Origin: Microbacterium gorillae
Lineage (GTDB): Bacteria > Actinomycetota > Actinomycetes > Actinomycetales > Microbacteriaceae
DNA: 64,000 bases
NCBI RefSeq assembly: GCF_000826185.2
Contig: NZ_LN648870.1
Span: 109,761 to 173,760, forward strand
Direction of reading: 5' to 3'
Part shown: piece after piece, positions 1 through 10,916 of the stretch
How positions within the stretch are numbered: the first letter of the stretch is position 1
Layout: every line of letters begins with the position of its first letter
The notes under the pieces: generated by a model
Seen by the model: the letters and a program-made list of their open reading frames with translations, nothing else
Databases searched by the model: none
What the model was told of the DNA's origin: nothing
Position numbers and translations under genes: made by a program

Positions 1-1
1 C

Positions 2-514
2 CAGCGCTCGCACGCCTATGCGGAGGTTCGCTCGGGGGCGGAGATGATCGCGGACATGCGCCGTCACCGGGACTACCGGCCGCACGTGGGCATGTACCTC
101 GCTCGCACGGCGTTCGTTCGCGAGACGGGTGCACGGTTCATCCCGGGCATCATCCACCAGGACAATCCCTACACGTTCGCGCTGCTGCTGGATGCCGCAC
201 GCGTGGCGCACACGGACGCTGACATCTACGCGCGCCGCATCCGCCCGGGCTCCACCATCACGACGCTGCGCGACGCGCGTTCGGTGACCGGCTACTACCT
301 GAGCTACCTCGCGATGGTGCGTCAGATCCAGGGACGCGAGTTCTCCCGGCCGGTGACGGACATGCTGAGCGAGGTCGTGTACGGCGTCTTCGACGGCGCC
401 TCGAAGAAGGTCTCCGCTCTCACCGCGGCCGAGTTCGCCGAGGTGGGGGCGCTCGATTCCGCGCCCGACGCGCAGGTCGCCTTCCAGGCGCTGAAAGCGT
501 TCCGCGCCCGCTGA
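2..514 (+). CDS. Family 2-type glycosyltransferase, C-terminal part (5' end outside window)
   Basis: The reading frame is open from the first bases of the window, so only the C-terminal ~170 residues are present. Segments such as MYLARTAFVRETGARFIPGI, followed by HQDNPYTFALLL and a RRIRPGSTITT stretch, resemble the C-terminal part of GT-A (family 2) glycosyltransferases of capsule and teichoic-acid loci, where the residues after the catalytic core bind the acceptor. The catalytic DxD region lies upstream of the window, so the donor sugar cannot be judged. It is the first of several wall-polysaccharide genes. An internal ATG at 44 is not the true start. Family assignment is moderately sure; specificity is unknown. 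Confidence 0.7.
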   Translation, partial: QRSHAYAEVRSGAEMIADMRRHRDYRPHVGMYLARTAFVRETGARFIPGIIHQDNPYTFALLLDAARVAHTDADIYARRIRPGSTITTLRDARSVTGYYLSYLAMVRQIQGREFSRPVTDMLSEVVYGVFDGASKKVSALTAAEFAEVGALDSAPDAQVAFQALKAFRAR

Positions 515-530
515 GTGCGCCGCATCCGCA

Positions 531-536
531 TAGCCT
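531..536 (+). promoter_or_regulatory. -10 box TAGCCT, leaderless promoter of the pyruvyltransferase-like gene
   Basis: TAGCCT ends 7 nt before the ATG at 544, which places the transcription start on or beside the start codon. No Shine-Dalgarno sequence is present. One of 13 such arrangements in the window. Confidence 0.5.
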
Positions 537-543
537 GAGGACG

Positions 544-1626
544 ATGAACATGGCACGCCGCCCCACCCGCACGTTCGTGTCCCTCACGGGCCCGGCGGGC
601 AATATCGGCGATGCCCTGATCCGCCGCGGAACACTGGAGTGGGCGCTCGGGACCTCGGACGAGCTCGTCGCGTACGTCGGTGAGGCTCCGGACGTCTGGC
701 TCGCGCAGCTGGGCGTGCCGGCGGACGCGACGATCCTGCGATCGAAGCGCAGCGTGCCGCGGTGGCTGTGGCTGCTGGCCACGGCCCGGCGCCGGCCGGT
801 CCTCGTGTTCGAGGCCGGGGAGGTCCCGCTGGATCGCGGCAACGGGCTGCGCGAGATCGTGTTCCTCGCCGAGACCCTGATCGTGCGACTCAAGGGCGGC
901 GTGGTCGTCCGCCCGCCGCGGGGGATCCGCGCGGCCACGAACCCGGCGCTGTGGATCCACGCCCGGGCCGCCCGACTTTCGCAGGTCGCGCTGTGGCGGG
1001 ACCGGGCGAGTGCGAAACTCGCCGGCGGCCGACGCGTCGTGCCCGACATCGGGTTCGCGGCCGGCATCCGCGCCGGGGTGCCCGAGGCCGAGCGGGACGA
1101 ACTGATCATCAGCCTGCGCGGCGCGCGCCCCATGCCTGATGAGGCATGGATCGAGGCCGTCCGCTCTGTCGCGGCCGACGAAGGACTGCGCATCCGGACC
1201 GTGGTGCAGGTGCGGGAGGACGAGGACCGCGCCCGAGAGCTCGCCCAGGCTCTCGGCGGCACCTTCGAGCCCTGGGCCGACACCGATGCCGTGACGCAGG
1301 AGGCGCAGCTCCGCGACCGCTACGACCGGGCTCGCCTGGTCATCAGCGACCGCATGCACGTGCTCGTCCTCGCCGCCCTGAGCGGCGCGGTCCCCGCCGA
1401 ACTCGTGCCCCGGCCCACCGCGAAGATCGCCGCCGCCTTCGAGGTGATCGGGTTGCGTGGGATCACCCGAGATGCCGAGGGCGCGGACACCGTCACGCTG
1501 GCGGCGTTCCTCCGCGCCCAGCTCGAGCGGAACGCGGAGGTCATCGCGCGCGTCTCGGCCGCTGAAACAGAACTCGCCGGCGTCAAGACCGAGCTGCGCG
1601 ACACGATCCGGGCGGCGCGCGGATGA
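544..1626 (+). CDS. Polysaccharide pyruvyl transferase family protein
   Basis: A 360-residue protein. The N-terminal GNIGDALIRRG motif and the C-terminal ISDRMHVLVLAAL motif are typical of the polysaccharide pyruvyl transferase fold, which adds ketal-linked pyruvate (or in some members another group) to cell-surface sugars. The ATG at 544 is chosen because a -10 box lies 7 nt upstream; an ATG at 550 is possible. The stop overlaps the next start as ATGA (1623-1626), so the two genes are translationally coupled. The context of glycosyltransferases and rhamnose genes supports a role in wall or capsular polysaccharide decoration. The substrate is inferred only from context. Confidence 0.8.
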   Translation: MNMARRPTRTFVSLTGPAGNIGDALIRRGTLEWALGTSDELVAYVGEAPDVWLAQLGVPADATILRSKRSVPRWLWLLATARRRPVLVFEAGEVPLDRGNGLREIVFLAETLIVRLKGGVVVRPPRGIRAATNPALWIHARAARLSQVALWRDRASAKLAGGRRVVPDIGFAAGIRAGVPEAERDELIISLRGARPMPDEAWIEAVRSVAADEGLRIRTVVQVREDEDRARELAQALGGTFEPWADTDAVTQEAQLRDRYDRARLVISDRMHVLVLAALSGAVPAELVPRPTAKIAAAFEVIGLRGITRDAEGADTVTLAAFLRAQLERNAEVIARVSAAETELAGVKTELRDTIRAARG

Positions 1627-2693
1627 CCGAGCGGTACCTCTTCCTCTCCCACAGCCACGCGTTCGGACCGTTTCGCGTCGGCAGCCATCACTACGCTCGC
1701 ACGCTCGCGTCATCCGGCGCGGAGGTCGTGCACCTGTCCACGCCGGTGTCCCTCGCACATCGCCTGACCGGCCGGGTGGACCGCGACAGCCTGGCGACGC
1801 TGCCAAGGGGCCCGTACCGGGACGAGGACGGCGTCGTCCATCTCGTGCCCCGGACGTTCCTCCCGGTGCCCTACGGCCCGTTCCGTGCCGACCGCGAGCT
1901 CGCCCGGCACGGCCTCGCGTCGGACTTCGACGCCGTCCTCATCGACCAGCCGCTGCTCTGGCATCCGTCGCTGCGCAGGGTGGCGAAGCGTCTCGTGTAC
2001 CGCCCGACCGACCTCTACCCGGACGGCGTGAAGCACACTCTGCAGCAGCGCATCCTCGACGCGTCCGACGGGGTGGTCGCCACCTCGACCGAGGTCCGCG
2101 CCGCACTCGGGCCGCTCACCGTCCCCGCTCTGGTGATCGCCAACGGCGTCGACGCCGACCGCTTCGCCGCGCCACCCACGGCGACCGAGCCGCGTCCGCC
2201 CGTCGCGGTGTACGTCGGCGCGTTCGACGGACGATTCGACTGGACGCAGGTGATCGACTGGGCCCACGCGCACCCGGACGTGCGCTTCGTGATGGCGGGG
2301 CCCGGGGGCGATCCGGGGGCGGACCTGCCGCCCAACATCGAGCTTCCGGGATCCGTCCCGTACGAAGCGCTCCCCACGCTGCTGCACGGTGCCCGCGTCG
2401 GCCTGCTGCCGCTCTCGGACGACCCGCTGAACGCCGGACGCAGCCCCATGAAGCTGTACGAGTACCTTTCCGCCGGCCTCGCCGTCCTCAGCCGCGCGAC
2501 GCCCGTGATCCAGAGCGACGCCGATGCCGGCCTCTACACGTACGCGGACCGGTCCGACGCGAATGCTGCGCTGGAGCGGGCGCTCGCGCACCCGTCTCCG
2601 AACACCGCCGGGGTGCGGCGCGCGGCCGCGGAGTCCTGGGAGACCAAGGCGGCGACCCTGCGCGCGTTCGTGCGCGATCTGCCCGACCGCTGA
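1623..2693 (+). CDS. GT-B fold glycosyltransferase (GumK/GT4-like)
   Basis: A 356-residue protein that begins MTERYLFLSHSHAFGPFRVG. It has the two Rossmann-like halves of GT-B enzymes: a first half with an IDQPLLWHP segment, and a second half with VAVYVGAFDGRFDW, a GARVGLLPL loop and SPMKLYEYLSAGLAVLS. The last of these matches the nucleotide-sugar binding region of GT4-type enzymes. It overlaps the preceding pyruvyltransferase-like gene by 4 nt and ends 7 nt from the convergent glycosyltransferase gene. Likely cytoplasmic, transferring a sugar onto a lipid-linked wall polysaccharide. Donor and acceptor are unknown. Confidence 0.8.
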   Translation: MTERYLFLSHSHAFGPFRVGSHHYARTLASSGAEVVHLSTPVSLAHRLTGRVDRDSLATLPRGPYRDEDGVVHLVPRTFLPVPYGPFRADRELARHGLASDFDAVLIDQPLLWHPSLRRVAKRLVYRPTDLYPDGVKHTLQQRILDASDGVVATSTEVRAALGPLTVPALVIANGVDADRFAAPPTATEPRPPVAVYVGAFDGRFDWTQVIDWAHAHPDVRFVMAGPGGDPGADLPPNIELPGSVPYEALPTLLHGARVGLLPLSDDPLNAGRSPMKLYEYLSAGLAVLSRATPVIQSDADAGLYTYADRSDANAALERALAHPSPNTAGVRRAAAESWETKAATLRAFVRDLPDR

Positions 2694-2700
2694 GACGTGC

Positions 2701-3669
2701 TCAGCCGCGTGCGCGCTCGAGCTCGTCGGAGACGATGGCCGCCGTGCGGTCCCAGTCGTACCGTCCGTCCGGCAACCGGACGCGGCGACGCGCACCGACC
2801 GCGACCGTGAGGGCGTCCGCCCAGGAGGCCTCGTCATGTGCGGCCTGCACCGCCCACCCGCGGTCGCCGACGATCTCGGCGACGGAGGCGCATCCGGACC
2901 AGAAGATCACCGGGACACCGCACGCGATCGACTCGAGGGCGGGCAGCCCGAAGCCCTCGTCCGTGGACGGTTGCACCGTGGCCGCCGCTCCGCGATACAG
3001 CTCCGCGAGACGCTCGTCATCCACGTCGTGCAGCAGGTCCACGCGGGCGCTCACCCCGGCCGCGTCCGCCCACTCGGATGCCACCGTCAGCTCGCCCGCG
3101 GGCAGCACGGCGCGCAGCCGGACGTCCGGCGCCTGGGCCAGAGCGCGAATGACCACGTCGAGGTTCTTGTGGTGGCGGGTGTTGCCGACGTACATGACGT
3201 ACGGCTCGTCGGCGTTCTCCGCCGGGCCCTCGCGGCGGAAGGCGGCGGAGGCGCCGTTGCCCGCATTCACCACCCGCACGCGGTCATCCCGCACCCAGGC
3301 GCGGATGTCTTCCGCCGACGTCTCGGACACGGTCAGCACCACACCCGCGCGACGCACGACCTGCCGCACCGGACCCGCGTAGTACGCGAGGAACTTCGCC
3401 CGTCCCGGCCACGGTGACCGCAACTGGATGAGGTCGTGGATCGTCAGGATCTGCCGGGGCGCGCGCACGAGCGCGCCGTAGCCGGGGGAGTACACCCGAG
3501 CATCGGGACCGACTCCGGGCAGGCGGCGAAAGGCGTCGACGGGGGAGTAGGGGCTCCCGCTCAGCCCGAGCGCGCGCCATTCCGGCCGCAGCCGAGGGAG
3601 GACTTCGCGGGCGTACCGACCGATGCCGTGGGCGCCGCGGTAGCGGTCATCGACGAACAGCGACGTCAC
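2701..3669 (-). CDS. Family 4-type glycosyltransferase
   Basis: A 322-residue GT-B glycosyltransferase starting MTSLFVDDRYRGAHGIGRYA. The GIGRYAREV segment is typical of the N-terminal half of mannosyl/rhamnosyl GT4 enzymes. The C-terminal half has YVMYVGNTRHHKNLD, a VQPSTDEGFGLPALE motif with the E-x7-E signature that contacts the donor nucleotide, and GVPVIFWSG. Its start overlaps the stop of the upstream gene by 4 nt (3666-3669), so the two are coupled. The sugar donor is not predictable; GDP- or dTDP-sugars fit the neighbourhood, which makes dTDP-rhamnose. Confidence 0.85.
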   Translation of the reverse strand: MTSLFVDDRYRGAHGIGRYAREVLPRLRPEWRALGLSGSPYSPVDAFRRLPGVGPDARVYSPGYGALVRAPRQILTIHDLIQLRSPWPGRAKFLAYYAGPVRQVVRRAGVVLTVSETSAEDIRAWVRDDRVRVVNAGNGASAAFRREGPAENADEPYVMYVGNTRHHKNLDVVIRALAQAPDVRLRAVLPAGELTVASEWADAAGVSARVDLLHDVDDERLAELYRGAAATVQPSTDEGFGLPALESIACGVPVIFWSGCASVAEIVGDRGWAVQAAHDEASWADALTVAVGARRRVRLPDGRYDWDRTAAIVSDELERARG

Positions 3670-4796
3670 GAGGCGGCCGATTCGGATGAGGGCGCCACGG
3701 TGTCACCGGTCGTGGTCGCGACCCAGTCGGCGATGCGCTCGGTGAACACCCGGGTGTCGAACTCCTGCGCGCGGGCGACGGATGCGGCCGCATCGGTCGC
3801 GACGGCGCGCTGCACCGCGTTGGCGAGGTCGGCTCCGGCCCAGTCGTGCACGAGGGCGCCGGTCACCCCGTCCACCACCGTCTCGGCGGTGCCGCCGATC
3901 GCGCTCGCCACGACGGGCGTACCGGTGGACATCGCCTCGACCGGCATGATGCCGAAGTCCTCGATCGCGGGGAACACCAGCGTGAGCGCCCGGCGGTACA
4001 GCTCGGCGAGAAGGGCGGTGGAGGGGCGGTGCACGAACACCGTGCGAACGCCGAGCGCCGCGGCGAGCTCGCGCAGACGCTCCTCCTCGGGTCCACTGCC
4101 GGCCAGCACCACCGGCAGGTTCGAGACATGGCCGGCTTCGATCACGCGATCCAGCCGCTTGTAGGAGACGAATCGTGAGACCCCGAGCAGGAACTGGTCC
4201 GGCAGCGTCGCGAGTTCGGCGCGTTCGGCGGCGCTGAGCTGCGCGGGCGTCGTGAATGCGGAGACGTCCACCGGCGGATGGATGACCGTCGCCTCGCGCT
4301 CCCACGTGTCGGCGATGCGTTCGGCGATGAAGGCGCTGTTCGCGGCGATCGCCACCGGCTCCGCGGCCCGTCGCCGGTCGAGGGGTTTGATCACGCTCGA
4401 GACCGCGCGCGCCGCGATTCCGGAGCCGCGACCGTCGAGCTCGGGCGTCCACACGTAGCGTGCGGGCGTGTGCGCGTAGACGAGCTTCGGCGCGTCCCGG
4501 GCGGGGCCACGGAAACGCGCGTGATGGGCGAACAGGTGGCTGCTGGTCAGCACCCAGTCGGCGTCCACCGCGGGCAGTGCGCGCCAGGCGGTCGGCATGA
4601 ACGGCAGCGCCGCGGCCTTGCTGCGACGCAGGGGCGTGCGCGCGAGCATCGTCTCGCGGACGCCCGTGAAGCGGCCGTCGCTGTCGTTCCACAGACAGAA
4701 CCGCTGCGCGTCCGGGAAGACGTCGGAGAGGACCTCGAAGACGTTCTCCGAACCGCCGTGCGGGGCGAGCCATTCGTGCACCAGCACACCGGACAC
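3666..4796 (-). CDS. Family 4-type glycosyltransferase
   Basis: A 376-residue protein. MSGVLVHEWLAPHGGSENV carries the glycine-rich acceptor-side motif, YAHTPARYVW the mid-region motif, and FLLGVSRFVSYKRLD the start of the second Rossmann half. VFPAIEDFGIMPVEAMSTG holds the E-x7-E donor site. This closely follows the layout of GT4 mannosyl- or rhamnosyltransferases. It is first in a two-gene minus-strand unit with the glycosyltransferase whose start it overlaps. The reverse complement upstream has a purine-rich GAGGTGAG about 5 nt before the ATG. It probably acts at the cytoplasmic membrane face in wall-polysaccharide assembly. Confidence 0.87.
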   Translation of the reverse strand: MSGVLVHEWLAPHGGSENVFEVLSDVFPDAQRFCLWNDSDGRFTGVRETMLARTPLRRSKAAALPFMPTAWRALPAVDADWVLTSSHLFAHHARFRGPARDAPKLVYAHTPARYVWTPELDGRGSGIAARAVSSVIKPLDRRRAAEPVAIAANSAFIAERIADTWEREATVIHPPVDVSAFTTPAQLSAAERAELATLPDQFLLGVSRFVSYKRLDRVIEAGHVSNLPVVLAGSGPEEERLRELAAALGVRTVFVHRPSTALLAELYRRALTLVFPAIEDFGIMPVEAMSTGTPVVASAIGGTAETVVDGVTGALVHDWAGADLANAVQRAVATDAAASVARAQEFDTRVFTERIADWVATTTGDTVAPSSESAAS

Positions 4797-4921
4797 GAGC
4801 TCACCTCTCCCTCACGCGGTTCCGGCCGGCGCCCCGCGAGTGGCGGGCACGTGTGACCGAGCCACAGCATCAGAGGATTCTACCAGCGGCCGGCACCGTG
4901 AATCCGGGCCGCGGGGCGGGC

Positions 4922-6331
4922 TCAGTCCGCGAGGTAGGCCGCCAGGGCCGCGTCTCCGTCGCGTGGGACGAAGCCGGTGGCGGTGATCTTCGCCAGCTCC
5001 AGGACGCTGTTGGCCGGCCTGGGCGCTGTGGGACCCGCGGCGTCGGCGAAGTACTCCGCCGACGTGACATCGCTCACGCGGGCCGGGTCATGGCCGGTCA
5101 GCCGGAACACCTCGCGCGCGATGTCGGCCCAGGAGCGCGCCGGTCCGGCGGAGGTCACGTTGTAGGTCCCGCTCGGCGCTCCGGTCTCGAGCAGATGCGC
5201 GATGGCGTCGGCGATGTCGGCCGTGAACGTCAGCCGCCCGACCTGGTCGGACACCACGGCCGGATCCACTCCGCGTTCGGCGAGCGCGGCCATGGTGCGC
5301 ACGAAGTTCTTGCCGTCTCCGATCACCCACGAGGTGCGGACGATGTAGTGGCGCGGGACGGTCGCGGCCGCGAGGTCGCCGGCGGCCTTCGTCTGTCCGT
5401 ACACGCCCAGGGGGCAGAGCGCAGCGTCTTCGCCGTAGGCGCCCGATTCGGCGCCGTCGAAGACGTAATCGCTGGAGACGTGCACGAGGGTGACGCCGAA
5501 CTCGGTCGCGATGGCCGCGAGGCGCGCGACCGCGGTGCCGTTCGCCGCCCAGGCCGCCGCGCGTCCGTCCGGCGTCTCGGCGGCATCGACCGCGGTGTAG
5601 GCGGCGGCGTTGATGATCGCGCCGTAGTCGCGCCAGCGACGGGCCTCGCGCAGGTCGCCGGCGGTGAGGTCGAGGTCCGCGCGCGTGGCGAACTCGACGT
5701 GCGCGGCGTCGGCGTATCGGGCGCGCAGAGCGCGACCGAGCTGCCCGTCCGCTCCCAGGACGAGGATCCGCTTCGGCGGGATCGGCACCACGTCGGCGAG
5801 GCGGGGGTGGTCCTGGTCCTTGGCGGAGATCTCGACGTCGGAGAGCGGAATGGGCCAGTCGATCGCGACCGTCTCGTCGGCGAGGTTGAGGAACGAGTAG
5901 GACGTGGTGGGGGACCAGTGGTCGTTCACGAGGTACGCGTACGCCGTGTCCGCCTCGAGCGTCTGGTAGGAGTTGCCGACGCCGCGCGGGACGAAGATGG
6001 CGCGGGACGGGTCGAGTTCGGTGGTGAAGACGGTGCCGAAGGTCGGCCCCTCGCGCAGGTCGACCCACGCGCCGAAGATCCGACCGGTGGCGACGGAGAC
6101 CCACTTGTCCCACGGTTCTGCGTGAATGCCGCGGGTGGTGCCGACCGCGTCGTTGAAGGAGATGTTGTTCTGCACCGGACCGAAATCGGGCAGTCCGAGC
6201 GCGGTCATCTTCTCGCGCTGCCAGTTCTCCTTGAACCAGCCGCGGGAGTCGCCGTGCACGGGCAGCTCGAACACGACCAGGCCCGGGATGGGCGTCTCGA
6301 TGCGGGTGAGGTCCTTGCCGTACTCCGTCAC
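4922..6331 (-). CDS. rmlCD: Bifunctional dTDP-4-dehydrorhamnose 3,5-epimerase / dTDP-4-dehydrorhamnose reductase (RmlC-RmlD fusion)
   Basis: A 469-residue two-domain enzyme for the last two steps of dTDP-L-rhamnose synthesis. Residues ~1-180 are an RmlC-type cupin (GDSRGWFKE; RGIHAEPWDK with the putative catalytic His at ~70). Residues ~188-469 are an RmlD-type NAD(P)-dependent reductase with GADGQLG at 193-199, SSDYVFDG at ~286 and the YGQTK catalytic pair at 311-315. The GTG at 6331 is chosen because it lies 4 nt after the rmlB stop; longer versions would run inside rmlB. The fused form is known in actinobacteria, whereas most bacteria use two genes. It is last in the rmlA-rmlB-rmlCD operon. 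Confidence 0.9.
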   Translation of the reverse strand: MTEYGKDLTRIETPIPGLVVFELPVHGDSRGWFKENWQREKMTALGLPDFGPVQNNISFNDAVGTTRGIHAEPWDKWVSVATGRIFGAWVDLREGPTFGTVFTTELDPSRAIFVPRGVGNSYQTLEADTAYAYLVNDHWSPTTSYSFLNLADETVAIDWPIPLSDVEISAKDQDHPRLADVVPIPPKRILVLGADGQLGRALRARYADAAHVEFATRADLDLTAGDLREARRWRDYGAIINAAAYTAVDAAETPDGRAAAWAANGTAVARLAAIATEFGVTLVHVSSDYVFDGAESGAYGEDAALCPLGVYGQTKAAGDLAAATVPRHYIVRTSWVIGDGKNFVRTMAALAERGVDPAVVSDQVGRLTFTADIADAIAHLLETGAPSGTYNVTSAGPARSWADIAREVFRLTGHDPARVSDVTSAEYFADAAGPTAPRPANSVLELAKITATGFVPRDGDAALAAYLAD

Positions 6332-6335
6332 CGGG

Positions 6336-8203
<1,868 letters not shown>

Positions 8204-8297
8204 CGGTCCATCGTGGCACAGCGATGGCGCGCTTGCCCGGCATTCGCCGCCGCCTTCGTACACGGCGCTCTCCCGGAATGATGCGGATGCGGGCGGT

Positions 8298-8303
8298 TAT
8301 CAT
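8298..8303 (+). promoter_or_regulatory. Possible -10 box TATCAT upstream of the DUF4012 gene
   Basis: TATCAT sits 11 nt before the GTG at 8315 in the rmlA/DUF4012 divergent region. No clear -35 hexamer is seen. Its position would give a leader of only a few nucleotides to 8315, or about 29 nt to the ATG at 8339. Confidence 0.35.
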
Positions 8304-8314
8304 CGTGGTTCGGT

Positions 8315-10330
8315 GTGGACGCACGTCCCGCCCCACCGATGTCGACCCGTCACCCGCACGCGAGGAGCGCGATCATCTCTGACCCGACACCTCCCCACAG
8401 CCGTCGCGCGGCCCGTCAGGCCAAGCAGGCGTCGTCCGCGGACGGAACGCCGACCGAGGCGTTCGACGACCTCCTCGCTCTGCAGACGGAGGAGTCGGTG
8501 CCGCGCAAGAAGAAGAAGCGTCGTCGCCGCGTCTGGCCGTGGATCGTCTTCCCGCTGCTGGTGATCCTCGTGATCCTCGGCGGTGCCGCCGTGGTCGGCT
8601 ACATCTTCTACGGCGAGGCGACGCAGGTGCGCGATGACCTGACGGCGGCGAAGAAGGAACTGTCCTCGGTCACCGCAGACATCACGGCGGGTGATACCGC
8701 CGCGGTGGAGAAGACCGCGGCCGAGGTGACCAAGCACGTGAACTCCGCGAATGCCCGAGTCAGCACGCCGCTGTGGGACATCATGAGCAAGATTCCTGTG
8801 GTCGGCGAGAACGTGGAGGCCGTCCAGGAGACGACCAAAGCCACGCACATCCTGGTGCGCGACGCGATGCCGCTGGCCTTCCAGCTGCTGCAGAAGCTGA
8901 ACGTGGACAACCTCAAGCTCGAAGGCGGCGGCTTCAACCTGCAGCCGTTCCGCGACGCGCAGACCGAACTCCCCGCGCTCACCGCGGCCTTCGCCGACGC
9001 CAAGACCCACGTCGACAAGATCGACCGCTCCGCGATCCTGCCCTTCGTCGATGACAGCATCGGCCAGCTCGTGGACATCGTCGACCAGGCCACGCCGTCC
9101 ATCGCGCTCGCGCAGAAGTACCTGCCGACCCTGCTGACGGTCCTCGGTGGCGACGGGCCGCGCGACTACGCGATCCTGTTCCAGAACAACGCCGAGATCC
9201 GCGCCACCGGTGGAAACCCCGGTACCGCCGCGATCCTGCACGTGGACAACGGCAAGATCGAGATGCGCGAGGACTGGGAGGTGATGCAGTACGCCTGGCT
9301 CGGCTACAACAACACCGGCATGCCGCCGATCGAACCGTCCGAGAAGGCGCAGCTGTTCGAGAGCGACACGTGGAAGTACGTGCAGAACTTCACGCGCTAC
9401 CCCGACTTCCGCGACACCGGTGCCCAGATCTCGACGCTGTGGAACAAAGCCACCGGCACGAACCTCGCCGGCGTCATCTCGATCGACCCCGTGTTCCTGT
9501 CGTACATGCTCAAGGTGACCGGCCCGGTCACGGTCCCGGGCGAGGACGAGAAGATCACCGCCGACAACGCGGTCAAGCTTCTCCTCAGCGACACGTACGA
9601 GCGCTTCGGCAGCGACGGACTGGCCGCCGACGAATACTTCGCGAAGGCGTCCTCGGCGATCTTCGCCAAGGTCTCCGCCGGCGGGTGGGACCCGATCAAG
9701 ATGTTCGAGCAGTTCCAGCGCGGTGTCGCGGAGCAGCGCTTCTACATGTGGTTCCCGGACGAGGCCACGCAGGCGATGGCCGTCGAGTTCGGTGTCGACG
9801 GTGGCATCACCAGCGATAACAAGACGAAGACGCAGACGGGCATCTACCTCAACGACGTCTCGGTCTCGAAGCTCGACTACTGGCTGTCCACGAAGATGGA
9901 CGTCCAGTGCAACGCGGATGCGCGCACCGTCACGACCAGCGTGACGATGACGAACAGCCTCCCCGATGACATCTACTCCACCTACACGCTGGGTCACCGC
10001 AACAGCGGCTGGGGCTTCCCGAAGACCACGGCGCTGATGGACGTCATCTCGATGGCGCTCCCCGGCGGCGAGCTCGTCGGCTCGGATCCGGCCGCCGGAG
10101 ACGTGGGCGGATGGGACCGGTCCGGCGTGTACAACGGGCGCCAGACGAAGAGCATGGTCATCGGGGTCCCGAAGGGCGAATCCCGCACGGTCTCGTTCAC
10201 CTCGACGGTGGCGGAGGGAGACAACGCTCCGCTGTCGGTGCGCTTCAGCCCGACGACCTCCGAGACGCCGGTGACCGTCGGCGCGGGCTGCGCGACGCTG
10301 TTCCCGGGTACCCAGACCACGGCGAAGTGA
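8315..10330 (+). CDS. DUF4012 family membrane-anchored extracytoplasmic protein
   Basis: A protein of ~671 residues. A cytoplasmic N terminus ends in a basic run (RKKKKRRRR) and is followed by one membrane helix at about residues 72-98, then a large domain predicted to face outward. Segments such as YAILFQNNAEIRATGGNPG and DTGAQISTLWN match the DUF4012 family, which is common in actinobacteria and often located in capsule or exopolysaccharide loci. Function is unknown; a role in surface polysaccharide handling is inferred from context. Start choice is uncertain: GTG 8315 is near-leaderless, ATG 8339 is in frame, and a GAGGAG at 8362 precedes only an ATC codon. Confidence 0.82.
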   Translation: MDARPAPPMSTRHPHARSAIISDPTPPHSRRAARQAKQASSADGTPTEAFDDLLALQTEESVPRKKKKRRRRVWPWIVFPLLVILVILGGAAVVGYIFYGEATQVRDDLTAAKKELSSVTADITAGDTAAVEKTAAEVTKHVNSANARVSTPLWDIMSKIPVVGENVEAVQETTKATHILVRDAMPLAFQLLQKLNVDNLKLEGGGFNLQPFRDAQTELPALTAAFADAKTHVDKIDRSAILPFVDDSIGQLVDIVDQATPSIALAQKYLPTLLTVLGGDGPRDYAILFQNNAEIRATGGNPGTAAILHVDNGKIEMREDWEVMQYAWLGYNNTGMPPIEPSEKAQLFESDTWKYVQNFTRYPDFRDTGAQISTLWNKATGTNLAGVISIDPVFLSYMLKVTGPVTVPGEDEKITADNAVKLLLSDTYERFGSDGLAADEYFAKASSAIFAKVSAGGWDPIKMFEQFQRGVAEQRFYMWFPDEATQAMAVEFGVDGGITSDNKTKTQTGIYLNDVSVSKLDYWLSTKMDVQCNADARTVTTSVTMTNSLPDDIYSTYTLGHRNSGWGFPKTTALMDVISMALPGGELVGSDPAAGDVGGWDRSGVYNGRQTKSMVIGVPKGESRTVSFTSTVAEGDNAPLSVRFSPTTSETPVTVGAGCATLFPGTQTTAK

Positions 10331-10453
10331 CGCAGTGGATCGCCGCAATGTGACGCTGGCATTCCCCCAACCCTTCCCTCTCGCCCGTGGAACCGACAGA
10401 ATTGAGCGCGCACTCGTCCCGGGTGCGCACCACTTCCAGAGGAGGGCATCGGT

Positions 10454-10666
10454 ATGGGTATCGATGACATCGTGAACGGCGCGAAGAACGCGTACGAGCA
10501 GAACAAGGACAAGGTCGAGGGCGCGCTGCACAGCGAGCAGGCCGAGGAGATCAGCGACAAGGTTCTCGACGGTGTCGCGGACTTCGCCAAGAAGGTCGCG
10601 CCCGGTGCGGCCGACAAGATCGATGAGATCCGTAACGAGGCGGACAAGCAGATCGGCAACGAGTAA
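10454..10666 (+). CDS. Small MT0933-like antitoxin-family protein (orphan)
   Basis: A 70-residue, highly charged, helix-rich protein (MGIDDIVNGAKNAYEQNK...). It has alternating Lys/Asp/Glu, a GVADFAKKVAPGAADK repeat-like segment and no Cys or Trp. It resembles the MT0933/Rv0909-type antitoxin family and, more loosely, CsbD-like stress proteins. A strong Shine-Dalgarno GAGGAGGG lies about 7 nt before the ATG. It stands alone between a DUF4012 gene and a terminator, with no toxin gene on either side, so the antitoxin name describes a family and not a demonstrated role. Confidence 0.75.
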   Translation: MGIDDIVNGAKNAYEQNKDKVEGALHSEQAEEISDKVLDGVADFAKKVAPGAADKIDEIRNEADKQIGNE

Positions 10667-10677
10667 GCCCGATTCCC

Positions 10678-10712
10678 CGACGGGGCCCGACCATTCCGGT
10701 CGGGCCCCGTCG
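10678..10712 (+). terminator. Hairpin terminator after the small antitoxin-like gene
   Basis: Perfect 15-bp inverted repeat (arms 10678-10692 and 10698-10712, 5-nt loop ATTCC) starting 11 nt after the stop, followed by a short T-containing tail. GC-rich actinobacterial terminator type. Confidence 0.85.
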
Positions 10713-10724
10713 TCGTTTCCGCCG

Positions 10725-10840
10725 TCGCTCCCACCCGCGACACTTCTGGGCGCGCGAAAGTGTCGCGACGGGGAGCATGCGCGGGGTTGCTCTCGATCAG
10801 CGCAGATCCACAACGGCGGAAGTGATGAAGGGGGGAGCGA
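10725..10840. repeat. 116-bp palindromic intergenic element, copy 1
   Basis: The element begins TCGCTCCCAC and ends in GGGAGCGA. It contains a 10-bp inner inverted repeat (10736-10745/10758-10767), GGGG at offset 58 and AAGTG at offset 95. Copies at 39382-39497 and 40733-40848 (the latter reversed) have the same length and the same offsets. It lies in the gap between the antitoxin-like gene and the S10 promoter. Confidence 0.7.
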
Positions 10841-10916
10841 GGCTGAGGGAGAGACGGTCCGCGAGAGCCGGAACGACGCGGAACCTGAGGATCCCATCCG
10901 CGCGACACGCCCGGGT

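Noticed and set aside
8300..10897. A long open frame of ~865 codons on the minus strand opposite the DUF4012 gene
   Set aside because: It is antisense to a protein with a clear membrane helix and family motifs, has a low-complexity Arg/Gly/Asp-rich translation, and arises from high GC at third positions. Similar antisense frames oppose many genes here.
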